Assembly: GCF_025336485.1 (NCBI RefSeq) | Contig: NZ_JAODAB010000012.1 | Span: 115,237-179,236 of the forward strand | DNA: 64,000 nt | Direction of reading: 5' to 3' | From: Pseudomonas citri | Lineage (GTDB): Bacteria; Pseudomonadota; Gammaproteobacteria; Pseudomonadales; Pseudomonadaceae | Shown: piece by piece, positions 36,444-45,588 of the stretch | How the letters are laid out: each line of letters begins with the position of its first letter | Numbering within the stretch: the first letter of the stretch is position 1 | Position numbers and translations under genes: made by a program | Notes under the pieces: generated by a model | What the model saw: the letters and a program-made list of their open reading frames with translations, nothing else | The model's database searches: none | Told to the model about the DNA's origin: nothing

Positions 36444-38359
36444 CAACGACCGCGCAGGAACAGTTTGTCCAGGTCGTCCAGGCCCAATTGGGTCCAGGTC
36501 GGCCGGCCATGGTTGCATTGACCGCTGCGCTCGGTGTTTTCCATGTCCCGCAGCAGACCGTTCATTTCCGGCAGGGCCAGGCGCCGGTTGGCGCGGATCG
36601 CGCCGTGGCAGGCCATGGTGCCGAGCAGCTCGTTCAGGTGCGCCTGGATCCGGTCGCTGGTGCCGTACTCCATCAAGTCGGCCAGTACGTCGCTGACCAG
36701 GCGATTGGCCTCGGCCTGTTTCAGCAAGGCCGGGATCTGCCGGATCGCCAGGGTTTCCGGGCCCAGGCGTTGCAGTTCGAAGCCCAGGCGCTGGAACCAG
36801 CCCATGTGCTCTTCGGCGCAATCGGCTTCGCGCTGGCTGACCGCCAGGGACTCGGGCACCAGCAACGGCTGGCCGCTCAGGCCTTCGCTGGCCATGGCGA
36901 TTTTCAGCCGCTCGTACATGATCCGCTCGTGGGCCGCGTGCATGTCCACCAGGACCAGGCCCTGGGCATTTTCCGCCAGGATATAGATGCCCTTGAGTTG
37001 CGCCAGGGCATACCCCAGCGGCGGGATATCGCCCTGGCCGTCGGGCAGTGCCGCCGGGCTGGTTTCCGGCAACGGCTTGAAGAACTCGCGATAGGCCGCC
37101 TGGGCCTCGGCCACCGGCACGTTCGATTGCGGCCGCGGGGTGTATTGATACTGGTAGCCGCTGCCTGCGCCACTGCCGGCCGCGTTGTAGCTCGGCTGGG
37201 GCTGGGGTTGTTCCAGTTGAGTGTGGGCGGCCAGGCGCATTTCGCCCTGGGGGCCGAACTCGCCGGCTTCGAGCCCCGTCGGCCGGACCATGCCGCCCAC
37301 CGCAGCCGGGGCGGCCAGTTGGTCTTCCGGTCGCACATCGCCCAAGGCGCGGTGCAAGGTGCCATAGAGAAAATCGTGCACCATGCGCCCGTCACGGAAA
37401 CGCACTTCGTGCTTGGTCGGGTGCACGTTGACGTCCACCACCGACGGGTCGACTTCGAAGAACAGCACGAAAGTCGGGTGCCGGCCATTGAACAGCACGT
37501 CGCGATAAGCCTGGCGCACCGCATGGGCCACCAGCTTGTCGCGTACCGCCCGGCCGTTCACGTAGAAGTACTGCAAGTCGGCCTGGCTGCGGGAGAAAGT
37601 CGGCAGGCCGACCCAGCCCCACAGGTGCAGACCGTTGCGTTCCACGTCGATGGGCAAGGCCTGCTCCAGGAAACCCGCGCCGCACACCGCCCCTACGCGC
37701 CGGGCACGGGCCGCGTCGTCGCGGGCCTCATGCAGGCTGAGGATGGACTTGCCGTTGTGGCGCAAATGGAAGGCCACGTCGAAACGCGCCAGGGCCAGGC
37801 GCTTGATGACTTCTTGCAGGTGATCGAATTCGGTTTTCTCGGCCTTGAGGAACTTGCGCCGCGCCGGGGTGTTGAAGAACAGGTCGCGCACTTCCACCGA
37901 GGTGCCCGCCGGATGGGCCGCAGGCTGGACGCGAGACGCCATGTCCCGGCCCTCGGTCTCGACCTGCCAGGCTTGCTCGGCATCACGGGTACGCGAAGTC
38001 AGGGTCAGGCGCGATACCGAACTGATGGACGCCAGCGCCTCGCCACGAAACCCCAGGCTCATGACACGTTCGAGGTCTTCCAGGTCGCGGATCTTGCTGG
38101 TGGCGTGACGGGCGAGGGCCAGCGGCAGGTCGTCGGCCGGAATACCGCGACCGTCATCGCGCACCCGCAGCAACTTGACGCCACCCTGCTCGACATCCAC
38201 ATCGATGCGCCTGGCGCCGGAGTCGAGGCTGTTTTCCAGCAGCTCCTTGATGACCGACGCCGGGCGCTCGACCACCTCACCGGCGGCAATCTGGTTCGCC
38301 AGCCGGGGGCTGAGCAGCTCGATGCGAGCGTTGCCGGCGTTCACTTCATCATCGCTCAT
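36443..38359 (-). CDS. mutL: DNA mismatch repair protein MutL
   Basis: A 638-residue mismatch-repair ATPase that couples MutS recognition to strand incision and excision. The GHKL ATPase motifs are at the N-terminus: IAAGEVVERPASVIKELLEN, then NSLDSGARRIDVDV, RDDGRGIP and LGFRGEALASI. The C-terminal endonuclease-type dimerisation domain includes DMHAAHERIMYERLK; a Pro/Gln-rich linker lies around residues 360-430. It has four-base ATGA overlap with amiB upstream and one-base overlap with miaA downstream, a tightly coupled arrangement conserved in gammaproteobacteria. Confidence 0.98.
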   Translation of the reverse strand: MSDDEVNAGNARIELLSPRLANQIAAGEVVERPASVIKELLENSLDSGARRIDVDVEQGGVKLLRVRDDGRGIPADDLPLALARHATSKIRDLEDLERVMSLGFRGEALASISSVSRLTLTSRTRDAEQAWQVETEGRDMASRVQPAAHPAGTSVEVRDLFFNTPARRKFLKAEKTEFDHLQEVIKRLALARFDVAFHLRHNGKSILSLHEARDDAARARRVGAVCGAGFLEQALPIDVERNGLHLWGWVGLPTFSRSQADLQYFYVNGRAVRDKLVAHAVRQAYRDVLFNGRHPTFVLFFEVDPSVVDVNVHPTKHEVRFRDGRMVHDFLYGTLHRALGDVRPEDQLAAPAAVGGMVRPTGLEAGEFGPQGEMRLAAHTQLEQPQPQPSYNAAGSGAGSGYQYQYTPRPQSNVPVAEAQAAYREFFKPLPETSPAALPDGQGDIPPLGYALAQLKGIYILAENAQGLVLVDMHAAHERIMYERLKIAMASEGLSGQPLLVPESLAVSQREADCAEEHMGWFQRLGFELQRLGPETLAIRQIPALLKQAEANRLVSDVLADLMEYGTSDRIQAHLNELLGTMACHGAIRANRRLALPEMNGLLRDMENTERSGQCNHGRPTWTQLGLDDLDKLFLRGR

Positions 38360-39783
38360 TGCTGGGCCGCCACTTCATTGCCGGGAATGGTCAGGGTCTG
38401 GCCGATCTTGAGCTCGTCGCTCTTGAGGTTGTTGGCACTGCGCAACAAGGCAGGCGACACCTGGTAGCGCACGGCGATCATGGCCAGGGTTTCGCCAGGG
38501 CTGACGCGATGGTCCCGCGGCCCTTGGGCGATCTTGCCGGAGTCGCGCAGCCAGGCAATGTAGGTGCCTGGCGGCGGATTCTGTTGGAAGAACTGCCGCA
38601 CGCCACTGCTGATCGAACGGGCCAGAGCCTGCTGGTGGCTTGCCGACGACAGCTTGGAGGCTTCGTTGGAGTTGGAGATGAAGCCGGTTTCCACCAGGAT
38701 CGACGGGATGTCCGGCGATTTGAGCACCATGAACCCGGCCTGCTCGACGCGTTGCTTGTGCAGCGGCGTGACGCGACCGATGTTGCTCAGGACTTTCTGG
38801 CCGACGTTCAGGCTGGAGGTCAACGAGGCGGTCATCGACAAATCCAGCAACACACCGGCAAGCATCCGGTCCTTGTCGTCGAGGCTGACGTTGCCGGCGC
38901 CGCCGATCAGGTCGGAGCGGTTTTCGCTGTCGGCCAGCCAGCGGGCGGTCTCGGAGGTCGCGCCACGGTCGGACAGGGCAAACACCGAGGCCCCGAACGC
39001 AGCGGCCGAAGGCGCGGCGTCGGCGTGGATCGAGACGAACAGGTCGGCGCCTTTCTTGCGGGCGATTTCGGTGCGGCCGCGCAACGGGATGAAGTAGTCG
39101 CCGGTGCGGGTCAGCTCGGCGCGGAAACCTTTCATGCCGTTGACCTGGCGCTGCAATTCGCGGGCGATGGACAACACCACGTCTTTTTCCCGCTGCCCGC
39201 GCGAGCCCGAGGCGCCTGGGTCCTCACCACCGTGACCGGCGTCGATCACCACGATGATGTCGCGCTTGCCGGCCGGGGCCGGTGGCAGCTTGATCGCAGG
39301 CTCGGTCGGTGTCACCGGTACCGCCGGCACCGTGGCGACATTGGGCGCAGGCGCGGGGGCCGGCGCTGCGTCGGCGGGGTTGTCGAACAGGTCCACCACC
39401 AGCCGGTTACCGTACTGGGCATTCGGGGCCAGGGTGAAGCTTTTCGGGGTCACGGCTTTCTTCAGGTCGATGACTACCCGCAGGTCGGTCGGCGTACGCT
39501 GGGCCGAGCGCATCGCAGTGATCGGCGTATTGGCCGTGGCGACGTTCAGCGGCGCCCCCAAGGTCGCGCCGTTGATGTCGATCACCAGGCGATCCGGGGC
39601 AGTCAGGGTGAATACGCTGTGTTGCACCGGCCCGGTCAGGTCGAAGACCAACCGAGTGTTATCCGGTGCCCGCCAGAGGCGAACGCTGTTGACCTTTGTC
39701 TCGGCCACAGCATCGACGGCCAGTGCCGTAAGCAACAGTCCTACGACAGCAACCACCGCGCGAAAGCGCATACCAAACCCCAT
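38356..39783 (-). CDS. amiB: N-acetylmuramoyl-L-alanine amidase AmiB (with LysM domain)
   Basis: Periplasmic zinc amidase that cleaves septal peptidoglycan for daughter-cell separation. It has 475 residues. After a signal peptide (FRAVVAVVGLLLTALAVDAVA) come an AMIN domain (VNSVRLWRAPDNTRLVFDLT), a Pro/Ala linker, the Amidase_3 domain (VVIDAGHGGEDPGASG, with zinc ligands, and LVETGFISN) and a C-terminal LysM (HRVSPGETLAMIAVRYQVSP). Two adjacent ATGs (39786 and 39783) could start it; I use 39783, but 39786 would overlap the tsaE stop by one base and is equally possible. Confidence 0.95.
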   Translation of the reverse strand: MGFGMRFRAVVAVVGLLLTALAVDAVAETKVNSVRLWRAPDNTRLVFDLTGPVQHSVFTLTAPDRLVIDINGATLGAPLNVATANTPITAMRSAQRTPTDLRVVIDLKKAVTPKSFTLAPNAQYGNRLVVDLFDNPADAAPAPAPAPNVATVPAVPVTPTEPAIKLPPAPAGKRDIIVVIDAGHGGEDPGASGSRGQREKDVVLSIARELQRQVNGMKGFRAELTRTGDYFIPLRGRTEIARKKGADLFVSIHADAAPSAAAFGASVFALSDRGATSETARWLADSENRSDLIGGAGNVSLDDKDRMLAGVLLDLSMTASLTSSLNVGQKVLSNIGRVTPLHKQRVEQAGFMVLKSPDIPSILVETGFISNSNEASKLSSASHQQALARSISSGVRQFFQQNPPPGTYIAWLRDSGKIAQGPRDHRVSPGETLAMIAVRYQVSPALLRSANNLKSDELKIGQTLTIPGNEVAAQQ

Positions 39784-39785
39784 CA

Positions 39786-40256
39786 TCAAATAGTTTCCAA
39801 TGCCAAAGCGGCACACCAGGACTCGCCACGCGAGCCTTGTGGCGTCAGTTTCAGCGAACGCCCGCCGTTCTGCGCGCCAATGGTAATGGTCAGGTCAGGC
39901 TTTGGCAAAAAGCCTGCACCCTTGTCAGGCCATTCGATCAGGCACAAGGCGTCATCTTCGAAATAATCGCGGATGCCGAGAAATTCCAGCTCCTCAGGAT
40001 CCACCAGGCGGTACAAGTCGAAATGGAAGGCGCGGATGTCGCCGATCTCGTAGGGCTCAACCAGGGTGAACGTCGGACTCTTTACCGCGCCGGTGTGTCC
40101 GAGGCCACGAATGATGCCTCGCGACAGCGTGGTTTTGCCCGCGCCGAGGTCGCCCTCGAGGAAAATCAGGCCGTGGCCTTCGGTAACGCGCGCAATGCGC
40201 CCCCCCAAATCCGTCATGGCGGCTTCATCCGCCACGTACAGGGTTACTTCAGACAC
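39786..40256 (-). CDS. tsaE: tRNA t6A biosynthesis ATPase TsaE, GTG start
   Basis: A small 156-residue P-loop ATPase needed, with TsaB and TsaD, for threonylcarbamoyladenosine at tRNA A37. Walker A is GDLGAGKTTLSRG near residue 40; GHTGAVKSPTFTLVEPY and FDLYRLVDPEELEFLGI are conserved. The GTG at 40256 (VSEVTLYVADE) is chosen because GGAGGAG lies 8 bases upstream. It overlaps the nnrD 3' end by 13 bases, so the longer in-frame extension to 40373 is rejected. Confidence 0.96.
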   Translation of the reverse strand: MSEVTLYVADEAAMTDLGGRIARVTEGHGLIFLEGDLGAGKTTLSRGIIRGLGHTGAVKSPTFTLVEPYEIGDIRAFHFDLYRLVDPEELEFLGIRDYFEDDALCLIEWPDKGAGFLPKPDLTITIGAQNGGRSLKLTPQGSRGESWCAALALETI

Positions 40257-41743
40257 GGTGAATGCTCCTCCAACAACTGACGAATGGCCGGGATCAGGTC
40301 GGTCGCCACCACTCCCCGGCCCGACCGGCCGACTTGCGCACCCGCGCTGGCATGCAGCCAGACCGCCAGGCACGCGGCTTCAAAACCCTCCATGCCCTGG
40401 GCCAGCAAGGCACCCACCACGCCGGCCAGCACATCCCCCAGTCCCGCCGTGGCCATGGCCGGATGGCCCTGGTTGCATACCGCCAGGCGGCCGTCCGGGC
40501 TGGCGATCAGGCTGCCGGCCCCCTTGAGGATCACCGTGGCGGCGTATTTCTGGCTCAAGGCATGGGCCGCTGCCGGGCGATCGGCCTGCACCTGGGCAGT
40601 GGATATCCCCAGCAGCCGCGCCGCCTCTCCCGGGTGCGGGGTGATCACACAGTGCTCGGGCAAGCTGACAGCACCGCCGCTCAGCAGGTTCAGCGCATCG
40701 GCATCCCACACTTGCGGCAGCGCGGCGTTGGCCGCCGCCGACAACAGGCTGCGCCCCCAGGCCGCCTGCCCCAGACCCGGCCCGACCACCAGCACGCTGG
40801 CCTGTTGCAGCAAGTCCATCAACTGATTCGCCGAATGGGTGCCCAGGACCATCACTTCCGGCAGACGCGCCAACGCGGCGGCGACGTGCTCGCTGCGGGT
40901 CGCCATGGAGACCATGCCCGCACCGCAGCGCAGGGCACTTTCGGCGCTCATCTGGATCGCGCCGCCAAAGCCCCGGTCGCCACCGATCAATAGAACATGA
41001 CCGAACTTGCCTTTATGGGACGTGGGCGCGCGCGGCGTAAGGCGTTGCAGGTTATGCGGTGAGAGCAACCGCGCGCTGAACGGCGCCGACTCAACGACAT
41101 CCGGATCGGCGTGCAGGTCATTGAATACCAACTCGCCAACCCGGTCGGCCGAATCGCCGGTGAACAACCCCAGCTTCAAGCCGATGAACGTCACCGTCAG
41201 GTCGGCCGTCACCGCCGTACCCAACACCCGCCCGGTGTCGGCGCACAGCCCCGAAGGGATGTCCACGGCGGCGACCGGCAGGCCACTGACGTTGATCGTG
41301 TCGATGGCCCGCACGTAAGGCTCGCGCACCTCGCCACTCAGGCCCGTGCCGAGCAAGGCATCCAGCAGCACGCCGCGCAGCTCGGACTCATCGGCCCAGG
41401 GCTCCACCGGCACACCGACCGCCACCGCCTCGGCGTGGGCATTGGCGGCATCGCCTTGCAGATGCCGGGGTTCGCCCACGGTCAGCACCCGCACCGACCA
41501 CCCGGCGCGCCGGGCCAGGGTCGCCACCAGGTAACCGTCCCCGGCGTTGTTGCCATGACCGGCCAGGACCGTCAATTCACCGGCCTCGGGCCAGCGCCTG
41601 ACGATCGCTCGCCAGGTCGCGCGGGCGGCGCGCTGCATCAATTCGAAGCCCGTGGTGCCCGCTGCGATCAATTGCGCGTCAAGGGCGCGAACCTGCGCGG
41701 CACTGTACAGCGCGTCGGGAAAATCATCTTTAGTGTGCGGCAT
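40244..41743 (-). CDS. nnrD: Bifunctional NAD(P)H-hydrate epimerase / ADP-dependent NAD(P)H-hydrate dehydratase
   Basis: Repairs damaged NADHX/NADPHX. It has 499 residues: an N-terminal YjeF_N epimerase domain (AGHGNNAGDGYLVATLARRA, then VDIPSGLCADTG) of about 215 residues, then a C-terminal ribokinase-fold dehydratase (SHKGKFGHVLLIGGDRGFGG, VVGPGLGQAAWG, TPHPGEAARLLG, GLGDVLAGVVGALLAQG). The ATG at 41743 begins MPHTKDDFPDALYSAAQVRA, the family start. It is divergent from queG with a 63-base gap, and is the first gene of the leftward run to hflC. Confidence 0.96.
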   Translation of the reverse strand: MPHTKDDFPDALYSAAQVRALDAQLIAAGTTGFELMQRAARATWRAIVRRWPEAGELTVLAGHGNNAGDGYLVATLARRAGWSVRVLTVGEPRHLQGDAANAHAEAVAVGVPVEPWADESELRGVLLDALLGTGLSGEVREPYVRAIDTINVSGLPVAAVDIPSGLCADTGRVLGTAVTADLTVTFIGLKLGLFTGDSADRVGELVFNDLHADPDVVESAPFSARLLSPHNLQRLTPRAPTSHKGKFGHVLLIGGDRGFGGAIQMSAESALRCGAGMVSMATRSEHVAAALARLPEVMVLGTHSANQLMDLLQQASVLVVGPGLGQAAWGRSLLSAAANAALPQVWDADALNLLSGGAVSLPEHCVITPHPGEAARLLGISTAQVQADRPAAAHALSQKYAATVILKGAGSLIASPDGRLAVCNQGHPAMATAGLGDVLAGVVGALLAQGMEGFEAACLAVWLHASAGAQVGRSGRGVVATDLIPAIRQLLEEHSPCLK

Positions 41744-41806
41744 GCGTCTTCGAGCTCCGATGTCTGGCAGAATTATACGCATCTCAGCTCCGGTTTCTCT
41801 CGCCTC

Positions 41807-42886
41807 ATGCCTGCTATCGCCACCGACCTCGCCGCCCTCGCCCAATCCATCAAGGAGTGGGGCCGCGAGCTGGGTTTCCAGCAGGTCGGCATCAGCGGCC
41901 TGGACCTGGCCGAACATGAGCAGCACTTGCAACGCTGGCTCGAGGCCGGCTACCACGGCGAAATGGACTACATGAGTGCCCATGGCAGCAAACGCTCGCA
42001 TCCCGAGGAACTGGTGCCGGGAACGCTGCGGGTGGTGTCGCTGCGCATGGACTACCTGCCGGGCGATACACAGATGGCACAGATGCTCGGCCAGCCGGAG
42101 AAGGCCTACATCTCGCGCTATGCGTTGGGCCGCGACTATCACAAATTGATCCGTAAACGCGTGCAACAACTGGCCGAAAAAATCCAGGCGGTCATCGGCC
42201 CTTTCGGTTACCGCGCCTTCGTCGACAGCGCACCGGTGCTGGAAAAGGCCATCGCCGAACAGGCCGGACTGGGCTGGATCGGTAAAAACACGCTAGTCCT
42301 GAATCGCAAGGCCGGCAGCTACTTTTTCCTGAGCGAACTGTTTGTCGACCTGCCGCTGCCAGTGGACCCGCCACATGCCACCGGGCATTGCGGAAAATGC
42401 ACGGCCTGCCTGGACATCTGTCCGACAAATGCCTTCGTCGGCCCCTACATGCTCGACGCTCGACGCTGCATTTCCTACCTGACCATCGAGCTGAAAAATG
42501 CCATCCCCGAAGAACTGCGGCCGTTGATCGGCAACCGGGTGTTCGGTTGCGATGACTGCCAGATCGTCTGCCCGTGGAACCGCTTCGCCCGCCCGTCCGG
42601 GGAAGGCGACTTCAAGCCGCGGCACAACCTGGACAACGCCGAGCTGGCGGAGCTGTTCCTGTGGGATGAAGCGACATTCCTCAGCAGCACCGAAGGTTCG
42701 CCGTTGCGCCGCGCCGGCTATGAGCGCTGGCTGCGCAACCTGGCGGTGGGGCTGGGTAACGCGCCGTCAACGATTCCAGTGCTGCAAGCGCTCCAGGCAC
42801 GAAGCGACCATCCATCGGAGCTGGTGCGCGAGCATGTGCAATGGGCGCTGCGCCAGCACGCCGAGCGTCAGACCTCGTCGTTGTAG
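41807..42886 (+). CDS. queG: Epoxyqueuosine reductase QueG
   Basis: Cobalamin- and [4Fe-4S]-dependent enzyme for the last step of queuosine synthesis (epoxyqueuosine to queuosine in tRNA). It has 359 residues. Two ferredoxin-type cluster motifs are visible: HCGKCTACLDICPTNAF and GCDDCQIVCPWNR. The catalytic-domain stretch VDSAPVLEKAIAEQAGLGWI is conserved, and HEAT-like helices are near the C-terminus. The ATG at 41807 matches the family start. The 3' end overlaps the convergent TRIC gene by 19 bases. Confidence 0.97.
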   Translation: MPAIATDLAALAQSIKEWGRELGFQQVGISGLDLAEHEQHLQRWLEAGYHGEMDYMSAHGSKRSHPEELVPGTLRVVSLRMDYLPGDTQMAQMLGQPEKAYISRYALGRDYHKLIRKRVQQLAEKIQAVIGPFGYRAFVDSAPVLEKAIAEQAGLGWIGKNTLVLNRKAGSYFFLSELFVDLPLPVDPPHATGHCGKCTACLDICPTNAFVGPYMLDARRCISYLTIELKNAIPEELRPLIGNRVFGCDDCQIVCPWNRFARPSGEGDFKPRHNLDNAELAELFLWDEATFLSSTEGSPLRRAGYERWLRNLAVGLGNAPSTIPVLQALQARSDHPSELVREHVQWALRQHAERQTSSL

Positions 42887-43479
42887 ACGAACTTGGGCAT
42901 TTCCCAGTGAAAGCGAATCGCCAGGAGCCGCAGCAGGAACCCGCCGAACAAGGTAATCAGAATCGCCTGTTCGCCAGGCAATTGCAGGTAGACACAGAAT
43001 AGATAGCACCACGCGGCGGCAAACGAGACGCTGGCGTAGAGTTCGCGACGGAAGATCAGCGGGATATCGTTGCAAAAGATGTCCCGCAGGATACCGCCGA
43101 ACACCCCGGTGATGACGCCGCTGACGGAAGCCACCAACATGCCATGGCCCATTTCCAGCGCGGTCATGCAGCCAATCAGGGTAAACGCCACCAGGCCTGC
43201 GGCATCGAGCACCAGGAACAACGAGCGCAAGTGGCGCATCCAGCGAGCCAGGAACACCGTCAGCATCGCGGCGGCGGTGGTCAATACCAGGTATTCCGGA
43301 TGCTTGACCCAGGTGAGCGGGTAATGGCCGAGCAGCACATCACGCACAGAGCCGCCACCCAGCGCCGTCACGCAAGCGATCAGCACCACGCCGAACCAAT
43401 CCATGCCCCGACGCCCGGCAGACAGGGCGCCGGTCATGGCTTCGGCGGTGATGGCGATCAGGTAAAGCATCAACAGCAT
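42868..43479 (-). CDS. TRIC-family cation channel protein (YadS/UPF0126 type)
   Basis: A 203-residue protein with seven predicted membrane helices, in two repeats of a three-helix glycine-rich unit as in the prokaryotic TRIC channel fold. Repeat 1 contains ITAEAMTGALSAGRRGMDWF and TALGGGSVRDVLLGHYPLTW; repeat 2 contains GVITGVFGGILRDIFCNDIP. The paired GGGxxRD/GGxxRD motifs are the family signature. Members form trimeric potassium-permeable channels; the physiological role in bacteria is unclear. Convergent with queG, overlapping by 19 bases, and followed upstream by a REP-containing spacer. Confidence 0.93.
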   Translation of the reverse strand: MLLMLYLIAITAEAMTGALSAGRRGMDWFGVVLIACVTALGGGSVRDVLLGHYPLTWVKHPEYLVLTTAAAMLTVFLARWMRHLRSLFLVLDAAGLVAFTLIGCMTALEMGHGMLVASVSGVITGVFGGILRDIFCNDIPLIFRRELYASVSFAAAWCYLFCVYLQLPGEQAILITLFGGFLLRLLAIRFHWEMPKFVYNDEV

Positions 43480-43584
43480 GATGGCGGTCCTTACAAAAAG
43501 GCGCGCAGTCTAGCCATTTCGGGCAGGCACCAAAAGGGGGCGCTACACAGACATAACTCAACACGGAAGCTGTGCCATGAGATC

Positions 43585-43671
43585 TGTGGGAGCAAAGCTT
43601 GCTCGCGAAACAGGCGCCTCAGTCCCTGAAAGACCGCATCGCCTTCATCGCGGGCAAGCCTTGCTCCCACA
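43585..43671. repeat. Paired REP elements (BIME-like), GTGGGAGCAAAGCTTGCTC type
   Basis: CTGTGGGAGCAAAGCTTGCT (from 43584) is followed by its inverse GGGCAAGCCTTGCTCCCACA ending at 43671, in head-to-head orientation. The surrounding gap (43480-43715, 236 bases) holds nothing else I can support. The unit recurs at 50984-51008, 62841-62864 and 63251-63272. Confidence 0.8.
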
Positions 43672-43715
43672 AGCTTTGCTCTCACCTTCACCAGCAAGAG
43701 CGCCGCGCACTTCAA

Positions 43716-44258
43716 TCAGAACTTGATGAAATGCTTGCGGTAGTGCTGCAACTCGGCGATGGACTCGCGAATATCGTCCAGTGCCAGGTGGCTGCCGCCC
43801 TTCTGGAAGCTGTCGCGCACCTGCGGGGCCCAGCGGGCCGCCAGCTCCTTGAGGGTGGATACATCCAGGTTGCGGTAGTGGAAATAGCTTTCCAGGGATT
43901 TCATGTGGGTATAAAGAAAGCGCCGGTCCTGGCAGATGCTGTTGCCGCAGATCGGCGACTTGCCCTTCGGCACCCACTGCTCCAGGAAAGCGATGGTCTG
44001 GGCTTCGGCCTCGGCCATGCTGATCTTGCTCTCGCGCACCCGCTGGGTCAGGCCCGAGCCGCCGTGCTGGCGGGTGTTCCATTCATCCATGCCGGCCAGG
44101 ACCTCGTCACTGTGGTGGATCGCGATCACCGGGCCTTCGGCCAGGGTGTTGAGGTCACTGTCGGTGACGATGGTGGCCATTTCGATGATGACGTCGGTAT
44201 CAGGGTTCAGACCGGTCATTTCCAGGTCGATCCAGATCAGGTTCTGCGGGTTTTGCAT
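43716..44258 (-). CDS. orn: Oligoribonuclease
   Basis: DEDDh 3'-5' exoribonuclease that degrades 2-5 nt RNAs and, in Pseudomonas, pGpG, the linear product of c-di-GMP breakdown. It has 180 residues. Catalytic motifs: ExoI IWIDLEMTGLNPDTDVIIEM, ExoII ICGNSICQDRRFLYTHM and ExoIII (ALDDIRESIAELQHYRKHF, with His before Asp). The ATG at 44258 is the family start; a longer frame to 44366 would run into a MITE-like element and is rejected. Divergent from rsgA, as in other gammaproteobacteria. Confidence 0.98.
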   Translation of the reverse strand: MQNPQNLIWIDLEMTGLNPDTDVIIEMATIVTDSDLNTLAEGPVIAIHHSDEVLAGMDEWNTRQHGGSGLTQRVRESKISMAEAEAQTIAFLEQWVPKGKSPICGNSICQDRRFLYTHMKSLESYFHYRNLDVSTLKELAARWAPQVRDSFQKGGSHLALDDIRESIAELQHYRKHFIKF

Positions 44259-44298
44259 GGGGAGGCTCCTCGGCGTAGCCAGGCAGTTTAGCCTAGGC

Positions 44299-44434
44299 TT
44301 TGTCCGAAAAGTGCCTGCGCGACGATCATGCTGCGTTGAAAACAGCCTCGCAATGCTCATAGACAATCAGTCAACTGCGCTTGCGAGCCTGTTTTTGCCT
44401 TGCCTGATCGCCGCTTGGCGACTTTTCGTACAAA
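44299..44434. mobile_element. 136-base MITE-like element between orn and rsgA
   Basis: Terminal inverted repeats TTTGTCCGAAAAGT (44299-44312) and ACTTTTCGTACAAA (44421-44434) match those of the 40-base element at 31619-31658 (one mismatch). Inside, the two halves are also roughly inverted (GCCTGCGCGACGATCATGC against the complement of GCCTGATCGCCGCTTGGC), so it is palindromic through most of its length. It has no coding capacity and fills most of the orn-rsgA divergent spacer (44259-44511). Both copies are preceded by GGC and followed by CCC. Confidence 0.7.
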
Positions 44435-44511
44435 CCCAAGGCCGGCCGTCGGGCGTGCTAAACTCGCGACCGTTTTACCCTATTCGCAGTATTTCTTCAT
44501 ACGGAACACCC

Positions 44512-45543
44512 ATGGCCAAACGCCAACTCAATCGTCGCCAGAACTGGCGCATCGAAAAGATCCAGGGCGAACGCGCTGCCCGTGCCGCCAAGCGTGAATC
44601 CAGTGCGGTGCAAGCCCTAGAGGGCGGCGACCTGGGCCCGGAACAGACCGGCCTGGTGATCGCTCACTTCGGTGTGCAGGTGGAAGTCGAGGCCTGCGAA
44701 GGCGAACTGGCCGGGCAGATATTCCGCTGCCACCTGCGTGCCAACCTGCCGGCGCTGGTGACCGGCGACCAGGTGGTCTGGCGCGCCGGCAACCAGGGCA
44801 TCGGCGTGATCGTGGCGCAACTGCCGCGCCGCACCGAATTGTGCCGCCCGGACAGTCGCGGCCAGCTCAAGCCGGTGGCGGCCAACGTCGACATGATCAT
44901 CATCGTGTTCGCGCCAATGCCCGAACCCCATGCCAACCTGATCGACCGTTACCTGGTGGCAGCCGAGCACGCCGGCATCCGCCCGTTGCTGCTGCTCAAC
45001 AAGTTCGACCTGATCGACGAGCACAATGCCCCGGCGCTGAACGCCTTGCTGTCGGTCTATCGGCAACTGGGCTACCCGGTGCTGGAAGTGTCCGCCCACC
45101 ACGGCAACGGCATGGAACAATTGCAACGGCAATTGGACGGGCACATCAGCGTGTTCGTCGGCCAGTCCGGCGTCGGCAAGTCGTCACTGGTCAACAGCCT
45201 GCTGCCGGATGTCGAGACCCGCGTCGGGCCGCTGTCCGAGCTGTCCGGCCAGGGCACCCACACCACCACTACGGCGCGGCTGTTCCACTTCCCCGGCGGT
45301 GGCGACCTGATCGACTCACCGGGTATCCGCGAGTTCGGCCTGGGCCACGTCAGCCGGGCTGACGTGGAAGCCGGCTTCATCGAGTTCAACGACCTGATCG
45401 GCACCTGCCGCTTCCGCGACTGCAAACACGACCGCGAACCGGGTTGCGCCCTGCTCAAGGCCCTGGAAGACGGCCGCGTGCAGCAGCAACGGATGAACAG
45501 CTACCGTTCGATCATCGCCAGCTTGCCAGAAAGCAGTTACTAA
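44512..45543 (+). CDS. rsgA: Ribosome small-subunit-dependent GTPase A (RsgA)
   Basis: Circularly permuted GTPase that helps 30S maturation and release of RbfA. It has 343 residues. An Arg-rich N-terminus (MAKRQLNRRQNWRIEKIQGE) leads into an OB domain. The G motifs appear in permuted order: NKFDLIDE (G4), then GQSGVGKSSLVN (G1) and DSPGIREFGLGH (G3). A C-terminal zinc knuckle has Cys/His residues in CRFRDCKHDREPGC. The ATG at 44512 is the family start. A bidirectional terminator follows. Confidence 0.97.
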   Translation: MAKRQLNRRQNWRIEKIQGERAARAAKRESSAVQALEGGDLGPEQTGLVIAHFGVQVEVEACEGELAGQIFRCHLRANLPALVTGDQVVWRAGNQGIGVIVAQLPRRTELCRPDSRGQLKPVAANVDMIIIVFAPMPEPHANLIDRYLVAAEHAGIRPLLLLNKFDLIDEHNAPALNALLSVYRQLGYPVLEVSAHHGNGMEQLQRQLDGHISVFVGQSGVGKSSLVNSLLPDVETRVGPLSELSGQGTHTTTTARLFHFPGGGDLIDSPGIREFGLGHVSRADVEAGFIEFNDLIGTCRFRDCKHDREPGCALLKALEDGRVQQQRMNSYRSIIASLPESSY

Positions 45544-45588
45544 GCCGCACGCTCATTTGCGGCCACAACGGCAAGCAACTTTCAGTGA

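Noticed and set aside
36428..38467. 679-codon plus-strand frame opposite mutL
   Set aside because: No domain, shadow of mutL with its GHKL motifs intact.
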